Assembly (NCBI GenBank): GCA_963921195.1
Contig: OY992539.1
Location: forward strand, 131,592,682-131,656,681
Length of the DNA: 64,000 nt
Reading direction: 5' to 3'
Origin: Pegoplata infirma
Lineage: Eukaryota; Arthropoda; Insecta; Diptera; Anthomyiidae
Made by a program: the position numbers and the translations under genes. Positions 33,675-45,340 of this stretch are shown here, one piece after another. The notes below the pieces were generated by a model that worked only from the letters and a program-made list of their open reading frames with translations, ran no database searches and had not been told where the DNA came from. The first letter of the stretch is position 1; the number at the start of each line of letters is the position of its first letter.

Positions 33675-34148
33675 CACTGTAAGTAAAATTAAAACTTTTG
33701 AAATGACACACAAAAACGCCGAGACACCCCAACTTATTTTTGGGTCATAGAATCCAGTGGTATACTCCGTTTTAAAAAGTTAGCTCAAAATAACGAGATT
33801 TTTCGACTTTAAATTTGCAAATTAAAGAGTAAAAATTGAATAAATCCAAAAAAAATTATAAAATTCATCAAAATAGGAGCAAGTATTGCTGCATGTCCGA
33901 TTGAAAATGGACGTCCATTATTTCCTAGATATAAATTTTGATAAATAACAAGTTTTTAACAATTTTTTTAAGTTTTTTCATTCAAATAAAATGAAAAATC
34001 GCCTTAAATCTACTACAAATTTAAAATCGAAATATCTCGGGATTTTGAGCTAACTTTTCAAAACGGGGTACACCACTGGATTCTACGGCCCAAAATTAGG
34101 TTGACGTGTCTCGGCGTTTTGGTGTGTCATTTTCACCTACTTACAGTG
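33675..34148. mobile_element. 474-bp palindromic MITE, PIF/Harbinger-like
   Basis: Ends CACTGTAAGTA and TACTTACAGTG, with TTA on both sides (33672-33674, 34149-34151). Further pairing blocks are ACGCCGAGACAC, AGAATCCAGTGGT and AGTTAGCTCAAAAT, so the arms run over 100 bp each. The 62-codon frame at 34106-34294 crosses the element's edge and is not a gene. Confidence 0.85.
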
Positions 34149-34560
34149 TTATCGAGTTCGTGCCAAAGCTGGGCAGTCTACAGGATATGTTAAATGGTCT
34201 CCTCAGTGCCTCATGTCTCGCCACTTTTGCAGCTTGCGTCCGTAATAATATTCATGTTTTGGCATGTTTCCCCAAGACAGTGTCCCGTTATTAAACCTGT
34301 CAACATACGACATTCTATTTTCGTGAGCAAAAGTAAAAATTTTGTCCTTGCTAAGTCATAGCATGCCACAAAACTCTGCTTTTACGACTTGTCCCAAGTT
34401 CCCTTCATTTTCGATAATCCTTGGCGACAGTAATTGTTATTGGTCTCTAGGTTAAATGCATTGCTTGAGTTAGAGAAAAAGCTTTTCTGCATACGTCACA
34501 CACAAAACCTACTGTGAGTTAAAAAACAAACTACGTTTAGTCACTGATGTTTGTACACCG

Positions 34561-34850
34561 AGTATTGCCTAGTGGTTAGAGCTTCGGTATACAAAACATG
34601 AGTGATTTAACGACACAGGTTCGAAGCTCATGTCAGGCTAGTCTGTTGATAAAAAAACATATAAAGAATTTTTCTAGCAAATATCAAATAATCAATTTAA
34701 TGTAATTGCCTACTGATGACGTAACAGAAACCATGGTCTAGGGTAAATCCACATTTAATTTAATCTTTAGAAGACACAATTTTCTTCTTCAATCAGAAAA
34801 ACACAAACAACAAATAAAATACACTTGGCTTACGCCGAAAAAAATATAAT
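34561..34850 (+). mobile_element. tRNA-like SINE head plus dispersed repeat
   Basis: AGTGGTTAGAGC (A box, 34571) and GGTTCGAAGCTC (B box, 34619) are spaced as in tRNAs. The acceptor-like ends GCCT and AGGC pair, but full cloverleaf pairing is poor, so I call a SINE rather than a tRNA gene. From 34670 it runs into the inverse of the repeat at 23760-24100. Confidence 0.6.
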
Positions 34851-35049
34851 AAAAAGGAATTTCGTTTTAGTTTGTAATTCTGGAGTGACGGTGAAAGCAT
34901 TTTGGTGGTACCTATGCCATCAATTGATTTTGTATATAATATTTCTCTCCTTAGGGTATGCCTTACAAAATGCTAATTCACCGTCCGACAAAAATTATAA
35001 AAAGTCGTTAAACACGAAATGGATAATATACGGTTAAAACCAGATTCTA

Positions 35050-35475
35050 AATGTAGTAAAACTGCATTTACAGTTTTTTTTCGTGATCGAGGATTAAAAT
35101 TTATAAAATATTTTTTTTTTATAATTGTACTTGTCCTAGGATGCCACTAGTGATAGAAAATGAAAGAGGAGGATTTTCCCTAATGTTCCTATTTTATTAT
35201 TTTTAAATATCAGGAAAAATATCATTGAACATTTTCAACAAAATATTTTGATAAAGTATTCAAATGACTTTGTTCACATCCTTTTATCCTGATATGGCAA
35301 AATTAGGGCAGATTCTCCTCTTTCCTTTGCCATCACCAGTGTCTTCCTAGAAAAAGTACAAATATTTCAAAAATATTTTACAAATCGTATCCTTTAAAAC
35401 TTTGAAGTCCTTTTAAAAGAAAACAGGATCTCGAAATGAAAAAATGTAAATGCAGTTTTACTCTACTTTATCTTC
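35050..35475. mobile_element. About 425-bp foldback MITE
   Basis: GTAGTAAAACTGCATTTACA near the left end and TGTAAATGCAGTTTTACT near the right are inverse. Inner blocks GAGGAGGATTTTCCC / GCAGATTCTCCTC also pair. One half of a related copy lies at 63640-63850. Confidence 0.75.
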
Positions 35476-35488
35476 ACTTTCAGACGTA

Positions 35489-36104
35489 CACTCAAAAAAA
35501 AAACCTTGTAAAATTACAAAAAACTTGTAACTTTTTTTTTGTTTGCTACCACCTATTTGACAAAAATTCCTAGTAATTTTACAAGCTTTTTACTAGGGAT
35601 GTCGCGAATAGTGTATTCGGCATTTTACCGAATATTTACTATTCGGTATTCGGCTTGAACCGAATACGAATATTGCCGAATAGTTTGATTATTTATACGC
35701 ATGTATTTTATCAATGTAAAAAATTGGAAGTCAAACGTAAATAAAGTGTTTCTTAAAAACAAATTTAAACTTTGCCGAATATTCGGCAAACTGTTACCAA
35801 ATATTTATTTAACCGAATATTCAAAAACATGCCGAATATGCCGAATACCGAATAGTGACGAATATTCGCGATATCCCTACTTTTTACCAATCATTTTCTA
35901 ATTTTACAAGGTTTTTACCAATTAAATTGTAAATTTACAAATTTTTTGACACGATAAAATTTACAAAGAGGTTTCGTAATTTTACTAGATTTTTTGCTAC
36001 CTCATATTTTACGAGAATTCCTAGTAATTTTACAAGCTTTTTACCAATAATTTTGTAATTTTACAAGCTTTTTACCAATAAAATTGTAAATTTACAGTTT
36101 TTTG
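35489..36104. mobile_element. CACTCAAAA-type TA element, split by a hAT MITE
   Basis: Begins CACTCAAAAAAAAAACCTTG after TA (35487-35488). Contains several TTTACAAGCTTTTTACCAAT repeats. The right terminal repeat is not seen near 36104. The hAT MITE sits in one of the repeats. Confidence 0.6.
35594..35879. mobile_element. 286-bp hAT-like MITE with 8-bp duplication
   Basis: Termini TAGGGATGTCGCGAATA and TATTCGCGATATCCCTA differ at one position. CTTTTTAC stands on both sides (35586-35593, 35880-35887). An 8-bp duplication is the hAT hallmark. The inside is dominated by CGAATA/TATTCG repeats. Confidence 0.92.
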
Positions 36105-36492
36105 GGTCATTCTGGTCTTTTTTTTAAATATCTTCATAGAACACCAAAACGTCCGTTTTAAGGGTTAAGATATTCAACAGAACTTTTCGACGTCAAATTT
36201 CACTAGGGGTTGTCAAAGATCAAAAGTTCGTAGAAAAAGTGCAAAATGTAAAATTGTAAATTATAACATACTTTTGAATTATTTTTCATCAAAGTCGTGT
36301 GAAATAATTCGAAAAAATGTCTTTAGTAGAATTTCATGACGGTTCTTTCTTAGATCCAAGTGATTAAGATACCCAACCGTCTTCTAATTTACTGCATGAA
36401 GTTTTAGTCCAATTTTTAACTATGTTTAAAAAAAGTTTAAGTTCTTTTAATCCGCTAAAACATTTAACTGTTTTACGAATGACTAAAGTATA

Positions 36493-37180
36493 CCCGAGTA
36501 AAAATTTTTATATGATGCAATATATGATGATATATGACACAATATATATTAATACGCAATTTGATCCGAATAATGGTGGATGTTTTTGCATTAAAAAAGA
36601 TCAACTTGTATAAAATATGATTTGATTTCATCCGAGTTTTGACCAGACATTGCCTTATATTGGTGGATCTAATTAGATCTAATTGCACAAAAACATATAA
36701 AATCCCGGTGTTTTTTGGTTGGGGTTAAGATACACCACAGGTCAACGATACATTCACCAAACATATAATTTTCAAAAAAAAAAAAATGTTTGGGTACGCT
36801 TCGAACCAGATAGGTGATATACATAACCCTAACAAGGAAATGTTTAGGAACATTTTAAAAAGTTTCTTATACTTTGCCAAAAAACCTTAGAAAATTTTTG
36901 GTTAATTGGAAACATATATAGTTTTATATGGAACAGAATAAGCTATATATAATGTTATGTTAAATTATACAGAAAAACAAATTTTGTATTGACCCTCATA
37001 TAATTTTATATAATTATATCAACCGTACACCTTTTAATCCGAATCATGATTAAATTATATATTACTACATATGACTGCATTAAAAAAATGTAGAAAATAT
37101 CTCAGGGATGTATAATCATATATGATTTATTATGTTTGTATCAAGTTATATATTGTAATATATGTTTATTTTTACTCGGG
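36493..37180. mobile_element. 688-bp TA-flanked MITE, copy 2
   Basis: Opposite orientation to 1219-1906, identical length, termini CCCGAGTAAAAAT / TTTTTACTCGGG, TA on both sides (36491-36492, 37181-37182). Confidence 0.88.
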
Positions 37181-37182
37181 TA

Positions 37183-37713
37183 TTTTCTTTTAGTGTTCAT
37201 ATAGTACAAGTTTCCTTTTAAGCCGCTATATCAAATAACCGTTCCTCAAGTGACTGGTGTATTTATTTTATTTTGTCTGCCTTGTTTAAGTCCATCCAGC
37301 TGTCTCCTGTTTGAGTTTCATGTGTTTGTTTCAGTGAGCTTGAGTGTGTGTTTGTTTGTCCGCGTCTCTTTCTACAATAAATGTTGATATTTTATCTGTT
37401 ATTGTTGTTTTTGGTTCTACCATTGAGTGTATGTGTGTTATAAATTCATTTGTTTTTGATCTGATCGTATATGGTTGTATTTTCTTTCTGTCTGATGTTT
37501 GTGAACATCTGCTCATTGGTTTCCTTTTTTATCGCATTTTATTATGTTTCGTTTTTCCAAATATTTTTAAAAGAATTTTGCGTTTTGTTATAGAAATACA
37601 GAAAAATATTTAAAATAATTTTAAAAATTAAAAAAAAGAAGTAAAAATTTTGAAGTTTTGGTCAAGGAAGACTTTATTTTACTGTACATCAAGTGTTTTT
37701 GTTGTTACAAGAA
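37183..37713. other. Stretch with GTGTGTTTGT-rich sequence, no gene seen
   Basis: The part at 37190-37540 has more balanced composition than its neighbours and two opposed open frames of 60-90 codons (37344-37613 on +; 37331-37516 on -). Neither has recognisable domains. It could hold an unrecognised regulatory segment or exon of a Tet isoform, but nothing proves this. Confidence 0.35.
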
Positions 37714-38432
37714 CCCAGTTGGAAAATGTGTCACTGAGGAAATTTCCACAGTGATTCCTTGAGGAATTGTCTTCAGGTTCTGACAAATCATAGGTAATCC
37801 TTGATGACATATCCTTGTATTGTCAGCACTGAATGTTTGCTTTAATAGTGTGGACAATTCCTCTAAGACGGCTAAAAGGAAATGTCTCCAGAATAGCAGT
37901 ATATTAAATTAAAATTTGAAATCTGGGCAACTCTTCAATTTCCAAGAAAAAGATGGCAATATTATCAATTTATTTAAAATAAATTCAAAATCTAACAAGT
38001 AGAATAAAAGTAATAAATGGACAAACAATTTTCAAAATAAAGTTTGGAACAAGTAGTAAGGTGTGGGACTAATAAACTGGAGGTTCCAGGTTCAAATCCA
38101 GTTGGGACTAAAAAAGGCGAAAGTTTTTTCTAAATATGAGAAAGATAATTTATAAAGGAAAATGGATAAAAGTAAAAACTAAAGGAAATACGAACTTTTT
38201 TTTGTATTTTCGCATGACCTACGTCAGACATTTCCCCAAAGAAGTCTTAAGTAGGTGACATGTCCCCAGAAGGTCAGCCCTGACCACTGCTGACTTTGAG
38301 TGAGGACATTTTGAAAATTTGTATGAAACTGTCCTCAACCCAGTACATAGAGATGTCTTGTGTATGTCAGCAGTGACTTTGACATGTCACCGCTCCGTCA
38401 CTGAGGATGGCTCGAGTACGTTGCCAACTGGG
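37714..38432. mobile_element. TIR element with CCCAGTTGG ends
   Basis: CCCAGTTGG at the left and CCAACTGGG at the right, with AAGA next to both. Inside are inverted GACA/TGTC-rich blocks (TGTCACTGAGGA; GTCACTGAGGATGG). A tRNA-like segment with a B box GGTTCAAATCC at 38089 sits in the middle and may be a nested SINE. Confidence 0.6.
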
Positions 38433-38819
38433 AAGAGTTTCTAGAAATGGCTCATCGTGAGACATGATGGACCAATTGATATTAAAGTTTTTATCTTATG
38501 ACTGGTTTGAAAAGAGCTGGTCCTAAAACCGATTCAAAGCTATAAAACTATTTATTAATGAGAAAGAACTGATCCCCTGCAAAAACTGACAAAAATTTGT
38601 TTTAAAATGTTAGGCCAATTTTTCGGTCATGTTCGACCAGTCGAGGTCCAGTCGAGGTCGAACATGACTCCCTTGGACTTACACGTCAATGAAAGGTTGG
38701 ACACGGAGGCCACATGAACCATTGCTATTCCCTTGATTATCACACAAAATTTAATGGATTACTTCAAATCCATACCAATTTCCTGATATATTTGGCTAAA
38801 GTAGTCAAAGAGACATCAT

Positions 38820-40447
38820 TTAGGCCGTCTAGATCTTCGAAAAAGCTTTTAGTTTTGATCATTTGCAGAACAGATGCTGCAGTGATTCCTTCTCTGATAT
38901 TTCTTCACAACTACCGCAAAAATCAGATATTCCCATACTTACAATATTCGGTCGATTATACGGTGCTTTGTCAGTAACTCTCACAATTAGACCAACCGTC
39001 CCCTTTCCAAAATTTAGAAGATTTTTCGTCCTCTTTGAATTTTGTAGTCCACATGATTTATCCAGATGATTTATCTCGAGTTCGTTTGCCGGTAAGTCCC
39101 GGGCATTCACGAAGATTGTGTTCTGCCATTTCGGCGTCAATTTCACAGAATTCACATATTTCAGTGTCCTCCTAAGTTGATAGCGGACAATGTTCGGTGT
39201 TTCAGTTACAATCCTTAGATCATCCCCCTCATAGGATGAAATGATAAACCTTTTTGCCTGCCGCTATCCAGTGGTAGGCAAATTCATTTCTCCATTTCGG
39301 GTTCCGTGCCGATGAAAGAACGTCTTGCACCACTATTGGCCAGACAGTCAGCCCGTTTGTTGTCCAAATGCCACTCATGGCTCGGGATCCCACTTAGGAT
39401 GAGGTCATTGTTAAGTCCCAGTTCGTTTAGGGAATGAATACAATCAATGACAAGTTTCAAAGTTACATTATAGACTAATAAAGGTTTCAATTAGAGATGG
39501 GCACATGAGCAGATTAGAGCGTGATTCACGTGAATCACGCGTAATCACGCGTGATTGTGACTGAATTCAATTTTACTCACGTGATTGTGAGTGAGTGTGA
39601 GTGGAGAAAAAAATTGCGTGAGTGTGCGTGAGTAAGATTTTTGCGTGAGTGAGTGTGCGTGAGTCAATTTTTTTGCGTGAGTTTGCTTGATTTATTTTCT
39701 CTTTATATTTTCTTTTGGACCAAAAAAAGCAACAAAAAAATTGTAAAATTTGGCTTAACTTAAGATTTCGTCCCAAAAAAAGCAAAAAAAAAAAATGGAA
39801 AATTTCGCAGAACTAAATTTTGCTGAAAATTTTGAAAGGTTTTTGAAATTTTCGTCATTGAATTTTTTTTTGTATAAAAAAGAGTTTCATGAGTGTGAGT
39901 CAACGTGAGTGTGAGTGAAGCTTGTGTGCGTGTACGTGAGTGTGAGTTGTATTTAATTTACTCACGTGATTGTGAGTGAGTGTGAGTAGAAAAAATATGC
40001 TTGTGAGTGAGTGTGCGTGATTCGAAAATTCCTGTCGTGAGCGTGAGTGAGTGTGAGTCAAAAATCACTCACGCGCCCATCTCTAGTTTTAATATTGTCA
40101 GATAGTTTATAAATGTTTGTCCTTTTTGTACACCTACGTAAACATTCGGACACTCATATGGCATAAAATTCTGCCTGAAATATCTATGGGGATTTCACCA
40201 AATGTAATGCGCGTTGGAAATTGGGGATATCCCGTGCCAGTATTCCCGCTAGTTTGCTTTGAGCGATCAGTAAACTACACTTAAGAACCTGGTTCCGGGT
40301 TCCAAGAGTCACTATGGCATAAGTTGAAAAGGATCTTCTTGCCCCTGTTATGCCAATGCAGGCCAGACTATATACTTTATCCAGTATAGATCTGGCATTA
40401 CCTTGTTCTGCCTTTGGCCACCAAATCAGATCGGAGAGAGTGATCAT
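38820..40447 (-). pseudogene. Decayed RNase H-type LINE (3' part)
   Basis: Three separated minus-strand pieces keep the order of a LINE 3' half. At 40447-40184 is the post-RT connection region (YSLACIGITGA). At 39490-39284 is an RNase H piece with NKRADCLANSGA. At 39155-38859 is a C-terminal zinc-finger-like FCGSC..SLQHLFC. Stops and frame changes separate them, and the hAT MITE at 39492-40085 cuts the RNase H region. The copy cannot be functional. Confidence 0.75.
39492..40085. mobile_element. 594-bp hAT-like element rich in GTGAGTGTG
   Basis: Termini TAGAGATGGGC and GCCCATCTCTA. Flanks GTTTCAAT (39484-39491) and GTTTTAAT (40086-40093) match at seven of eight. The inside is full of GTGAGTGAGTGTG and CACGTGATTGTGAG units, also ACGTGAATCACGCG palindromes. 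It splits the older LINE copy. Confidence 0.88.
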
Positions 40448-41418
40448 TAGGTTTACGATCGTAGGTTAGGTTAGGTTGTAAGTGGCTGCTGACGTTTTAC
40501 GTCAACACACGTAGACTCTGAGGTCCATTGTGATACCACGGGACAGTAATAGGTTTCCCTACTAGTCCCTGTCGTTAAACCAGTTTGAAACTCCTTAGAT
40601 GTTGAATTTTGACATCCGACAAATCAGAAAGATCGTACAGCTCCCTAGATCCCAGTGAAGCAAGTCTCTGACCAGAAAGTGCCGAGCAATGGCAAATAAA
40701 GTGTTCGATAGTTTCCAACTCCTCTTCATCCATGCAACTTCGGCAAAAGTCATTCGACGGCACGTTTAACCGCTCTGCGTGCTTCCCTATAAGACAGTGT
40801 CCGGTAATTATTGAAACCACCGTCGAAATCTCTCCTCTTGGAAGCGATATCAGCTCACATGTGCGCCCCTGATTAAGAGAGTGCCAAATCAGTCGTGTTG
40901 TCTCACACGTCCATCCATTTGCCCATCTTTGATTAGTCTCCGTCGCAGAACAAAGCCGTAGGTTTTGCTTGCAAGTTTCTAAAGGCATACCAACACATTC
41001 CAATTCTGTTGGAACCTGTAAGGTAGTTCCTAGTCTTGCAAGATCATCGGCTTTGCAATACCCTGGAATGTCTCTGTGCCCTGGGACCCATATGAGCCGT
41101 ATGTTAAACTGCTTGGCCATCTCATTTAAGACGTGCGGCAGTTAAGGGCAGATCTTGTTTTCAGAAACATTGAATCCAGGGACTTGACCGCGGCTTGACT
41201 GTCAGTATAGATGTTGAATGCGGTTGTAGACAAGACATTGCAGCTCAACCAGTCAGCCACTTCCTATATTGCCAGCATCACTGCCTAGTAAACACTGCAA
41301 TGATCTGGCAATCTACGAGCCAGGCTCAACCCAAGCTCTTCCGAATAGACTCCAAAGCCCACTTATTCGTGCAGCCTCGATCCATCTGTGTAAAAATTTA
41401 TGTTGGCTCCACTACCCG

Positions 41419-41644
41419 CACAGAGAGAACAGTTTAGTTGTGCCAGCCGAATGTAGAGCCAACTGCATAGTTTAATAACAACAACCGAAATTTTCGGTTG
41501 CCATAACCAAAATTTGTTTTGAAAATTTAACTTCTGTTGGTCCAAATAAATTTCGGTAATCGCAACCGAAAATTTCAGTTGTTGTAATTAAACCATGCAG
41601 TTGGCTCTTAATTCGGCTGGCACAATTAAACTGTTTTTTCTGTG
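41419..41644. mobile_element. 226-bp palindromic MITE inside the LINE
   Basis: CACAGAGAGAACAG and CTGTTTTTTCTGTG at the ends, then GTGCCAGCCGAAT / ATTCGGCTGGCAC, AGAGCCAACTGCAT / ATGCAGTTGGCTCT and CAACCGAAA / TTTCGGTTG blocks pairing inwards. Nearly the whole element folds on itself. CG flanks both ends. Confidence 0.85.
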
Positions 41645-42073
41645 CGGAATGTCCCCCATCCAAGACTCCCTGGATGGTATCATAGTGGTAAAGTGGCGCT
41701 GAAAGAGGCTCAAAGAGGGAGCACAGTCCACATTTTGTGGTATTGTTATCTTCTTCAAGATCGCGCTATGGCCACAATCGCTGCTCCTCCATTGCAGCGT
41801 GCTATTAAGTCGAGTTGCCGACGCAGCCGCATACTGCCTACCCAATATGTCGAATGGTATCAGGTGAAGGAAGATTTCTAATGCAGCCGTAGGTGTAGTA
41901 GGAAGAGCACCAGTGATGCACAACGACGCCATTCTCTGTACCTTCGTGATAAAGACACAGTTTGCTTTTGTTTCTACAATCGTAAGAAATGGCCAATATA
42001 GCATGAGAGGCCGAAGCCCCTATGCCCTTTCCAATAGCTTTTGGCAGGCGTATTTTTTTCTAGTAGTTTTTTT

Positions 42074-42236
42074 GGGTGACATGACATAATCCCCACTGAC
42101 ATATTCCCCATTTCCGATATGGATTCACTCGGAGGTCCGCAATACAAATATTGGGATATTGACCGTGATGCATTCGGTCATAGTCTTCATTTCCGATATG
42201 GGGATAGTGTCCGTGGGGATTATGACCGGTCACCGC
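42074..42236. mobile_element. About 160-bp palindromic MITE inside the LINE
   Basis: GTGACATGACATAATCCCCA at the left pairs with TGGGGATTATGACCGGTCAC at the right; ATTTCCGATATGG recurs in the middle. T-rich GG-ending flanks (TTTTTTGG) occur on both sides. It interrupts the RT tail of the LINE at 40459-42310. Confidence 0.75.
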
Positions 42237-42311
42237 TTTTTTGGTTATATTGTTCAGATGAAGAGTCTATGCCTAAGATTTGTCCAAAGTAATCCCTAAA
42301 TATTTAGCTTC

Positions 42312-42450
42312 ATTGAGAAAGATTACTCCAGCTCGAAATAAACAAACAAACACACTTTATAAATAGTTTCTTGAAAACTGTTACTTTGACAATATCATCG
42401 TAATAATAAGTAAAGAAACGTGGCCTCGAGCTGGAGTAATCTTTCTCAAT
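42312..42450. mobile_element. 139-bp palindromic MITE
   Basis: ATTGAGAAAGATTACTCCAG and CTGGAGTAATCTTTCTCAAT are inverse ends. The next block, CTCGAGGCCAC-like, recalls the AGCTCGAGGTCATT repeat of the first 8 kb. Confidence 0.75.
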
Positions 42451-42939
42451 ACAATTTATAGGACGAATAATAAATAATTTTTATTAATTTAAAAATTAAA
42501 ACAGAATTTATATTTCATTTCATCTTAAAAACTTATCGTGAATCCAACTATTTCAGACATTGACAAGTTAACCCTCCTTCTTCTAGAAGAGGTTTTCAGA
42601 GTCTTCTTAGACGGATTGATAGTCAACCGCGTTTTCCATTTTAAGGGTATGTTGAGTGCCTGTTGCAACCGATCTGAGATCGTTGTCGCATACCACCCAG
42701 AAATTACATCAGAAAAAGGTGAACACCCATTTAAAAAAAAAAATACTCCTTTTTAAAGAATCATTGCAAAATGATTTAATGAACGCTAATATAAAATTCA
42801 TTTTGAGATAAATTCTAAATGTTATTTTTTAAAACACTTTTACTTTAAAGCTGTTATTCATAATCTTCTTATATTAGATCTATTACAAAGTTAATGGTAT
42901 TCATATATTTGTTAAATTGTTGACCATCTTTTTGTGATG
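42451..42939. other. Stretch without recognised feature
   Basis: A 72-codon frame (42538-42756) has no recognisable domain. The sequence is otherwise AT-rich. Confidence 0.4.
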
Positions 42940-43530
42940 GTACTATTTAAACAGCTGATTGGAGCAAATGTATGAAATTTCAATTCCACAAGTATTCGAA
43001 GATATAGCAATTTTATTGCACTTTCCCTCTAATTTTCCAATTTGTTGAAAAAATTATTCTTGTTAAAATATTTGAATGGCGGTAAGCGATTTATGGTAGT
43101 GCGAGACAAAATTTTAGTTAGTTTGCAAACGTCTTGCAATTTTGCAATATAGCATTTATGCAATTTAATACACAAACTCAAAACATTTGTGCGTTAAATT
43201 TCACAAATGCATTTGCATAATTGCGGCATTTTTTTTATAATGCTACTTCTTAAACAACTGATTGGTGCAAATTAATGAACTTACAATTCCACAAGTGATT
43301 TAATATATAGCAAAATTTGCTATATTACCGGAATTCATGGCTCTTTCCGTCTAACTTTTCAATTTATTGAGAATTTGCAATCTTGTTGAAATATTTAAAC
43401 AGCGGATTGGTGGATATTTGTACTGTCGTAAGCGATTTATGCCATTGGTTTGCAAACATCTTGCAATTTTGCACTATAGCAATTATTCAATTTAATGCAG
43501 AAATGCAAAATTTAACTGAATACCTCTTAT
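42940..43530. repeat. Diverged direct duplication of about 300-350 bp
   Basis: AACA.CTGATTGG.GCAAAT, TAAGCGATTTATG, CTTGCAATTTTGCA.TATAGCA and ATGCAATTTAAT blocks recur in the same order in two halves (42950-43190 and 43255-43505). Confidence 0.7.
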
Positions 43531-44290
43531 AAATTATGTTTTATATACACAGTAGTAATAAAATAGTATAATACAAATTTGTATAGAAATAGTACTTGCA
43601 TTTTTTTATTTGTACTATTTTTTTGTAATGCAACATATCATTCTTAATGTTAATAACTGAGGAAGGAATTTTTTAGAAAAACATTTGCACGTACCATATA
43701 TTTTTTTAAGTTGCATGATGATGTGGATGGAACATCATCTTGCATACTTGATATTTACATTGTACTATGTATGCCATACGAAACCATACATTTGGATAAT
43801 AAAGAGCCTTTCTTTATTTTTCTGTTTTTTTTTTGTATTTTTTCCAAAAAAAAGGAGTAACAAGATTAGATACTACAGAATCTACTCATATACATAATAT
43901 GAATGTAAGCATTTTTATTTCGTTTTGCAAACATACGTAAACTTCTGCTGCATTATAATACTACTTCATAGAATGTATAATATCCTGATGAAGGAGTACA
44001 TGGATGTATGCACCTAAAAATATAAGTAAATATAGAATTTTTATTCATGTAAGTATACTATACATTTAAAGTATGCGTTTATATGATTTAGGGTTTTCGG
44101 GGAATAATTATATTAAGAGGGATTTATTTTTGTTTTAAGAAATCTTTGAGACTTTTTTAAGAATCTATTACATCTTCAATCTTTGAGAAAGCATAAAGCG
44201 AATCCACTTGATTAAAACAAGATCACACAATGGAATTTGGATGAAGATTTTTTCGAAGTTAAAGAGCCCAAATATATTCGAAAACTAGCC
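43531..44290. other. AT-rich stretch without recognised feature
   Basis: No domain-bearing open frame and no clear repeat termini. Confidence 0.45.
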
Positions 44291-44405
44291 TATTAAGCAG
44301 GAGATCGTGGTTTCGATTCCCACCAAAGCCCTTGGTCGACTTCGCTACAAGACGGCGGACATTGTTTTCAGTTCTCGGTTAGGTTGAAATTATTTAAAAT
44401 AAATG
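44291..44405 (+). mobile_element. tRNA-derived SINE, 5'-truncated copy
   Basis: Begins near the B box (GTGGTTTCGATTCCCACC) and continues with AGCCCTTGGT and GTTCTCGGTTAGGTTGAAAT as in the copy at 32965. The A-box half is missing or diverged. Confidence 0.7.
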
Positions 44406-44740
44406 ATTTGTAATTAAATGATTATATACGAAAACTACAGGCGTGTAGTTTTCTATGTCAAGGCCCTCCTCAATCTTATTCACAAAGTGCCAATTCTCAA
44501 ACATTATCGCTTTAGTACTCATGTTGTGATTTTTCCCTCCAAAGTTATAGCAATTTTTCCAAAAATTTTTAATTTTATTTAAAAAATTTATTTGGAAACC
44601 CTTATTTTTTTCCCAAACATACAATGTTCAGAATTTTTATTGTATATTCACGTATTTATGCGCATTAAGTGCATTGCTCCTTCAAAATGTCGTTCATGAC
44701 ATACTGCACTCTCCTCTATATCTTAAATATCCTTTTCATA

Positions 44741-45340
44741 CACAGAAAAAAATATGGAGGAAACAAATTTGAGTAATCACTTGTTTAATTTTTTAAAACA
44801 AATTTGAGTAATTTTTTAATTGACGCAATTAAAAATTTACTCAAAAATTCAAAATAAAATTTGAGTAAATAATTTAATACAAATTTAATATTTTTTTTTT
44901 TTATTTTTTTTTTCTCTTGGTGTTTTGAATTCTCATTTAGTTTATTGTTTTTTGTATATGTATATGAAAGTTTGAAATCATCTTTATAAAATTTTACTTT
45001 GTCTTGAAGACATAAGTATATTTGGTAAAGTTTGTAAAAGCAATTTTTTTGGAAAAAAAAATTAGAAACTTTTTAAACTTTTTAAAAAAATAATTTGATA
45101 CATTTTGAGTAAATTTTTACTTGACACAATTAAAAAGTTACTTAAAAATATTAAAAAATTTTAAGTAAAGATTTAATTGTGTGAATTAATAATTTACTCA
45201 AATTTTTTATTAAGCATTTAATAATTTTTTATTAAAAGTTTACTCAATACTATTAAATCGTTTACTGGTGGAAAATTGAGTAATTTTTTACTCAATAGTA
45301 TTAAAAATTTACTCAAAATTTTTTTTTATTTTTTTCTGTG
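44741..45340. mobile_element. 600-bp TA-flanked MITE (CACAGAAAA family)
   Basis: CACAGAAAAAAATATGG and TTTTTTTCTGTG are the ends, TA on both sides (44739-44740, 45341-45342). Shared core with the copies at 23193 and 29638 (TTCTCATTTAGTTTAT; GAAGACATAAG). Confidence 0.88.

Larger units (their letters stand above)
40459..42310 (-). pseudogene. I/Loa-like LINE fragment with RNase H and 3' end
   Basis: Reading on the minus strand from 42310: an RT tail motif AKYLGITLD, the connection region (KVQRMASLCITGA, about 41940-41900), RNase H beginning NINFYTDGSRL (about 41400-41360) and ending LIWVPGHRDIPGYCKADDLA (41093-41034), then the C-terminal cysteine motif FCRSC..ETIEHFICHC, a stop at 40575 and a 3' UTR ending in TAACC repeats (inverse TTAGGTTAGGTTA at 40463). 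RNase H would remove the RNA template in the intact element. Two small palindromic elements interrupt it, and frames are broken. Confidence 0.85.

Noticed and set aside
34561..34640. Possible tRNA gene with A and B boxes
   Set aside because: Box spacing is right, but the arms do not give a full cloverleaf and the sequence runs straight into a dispersed repeat, so a SINE head is more likely.
40463..40476. TTAGG-type repeats as a possible telomeric sequence
   Set aside because: They are the inverse of the TAACC repeats at the 3' end of an RNase H-type LINE, and Diptera lack TTAGG telomeres.
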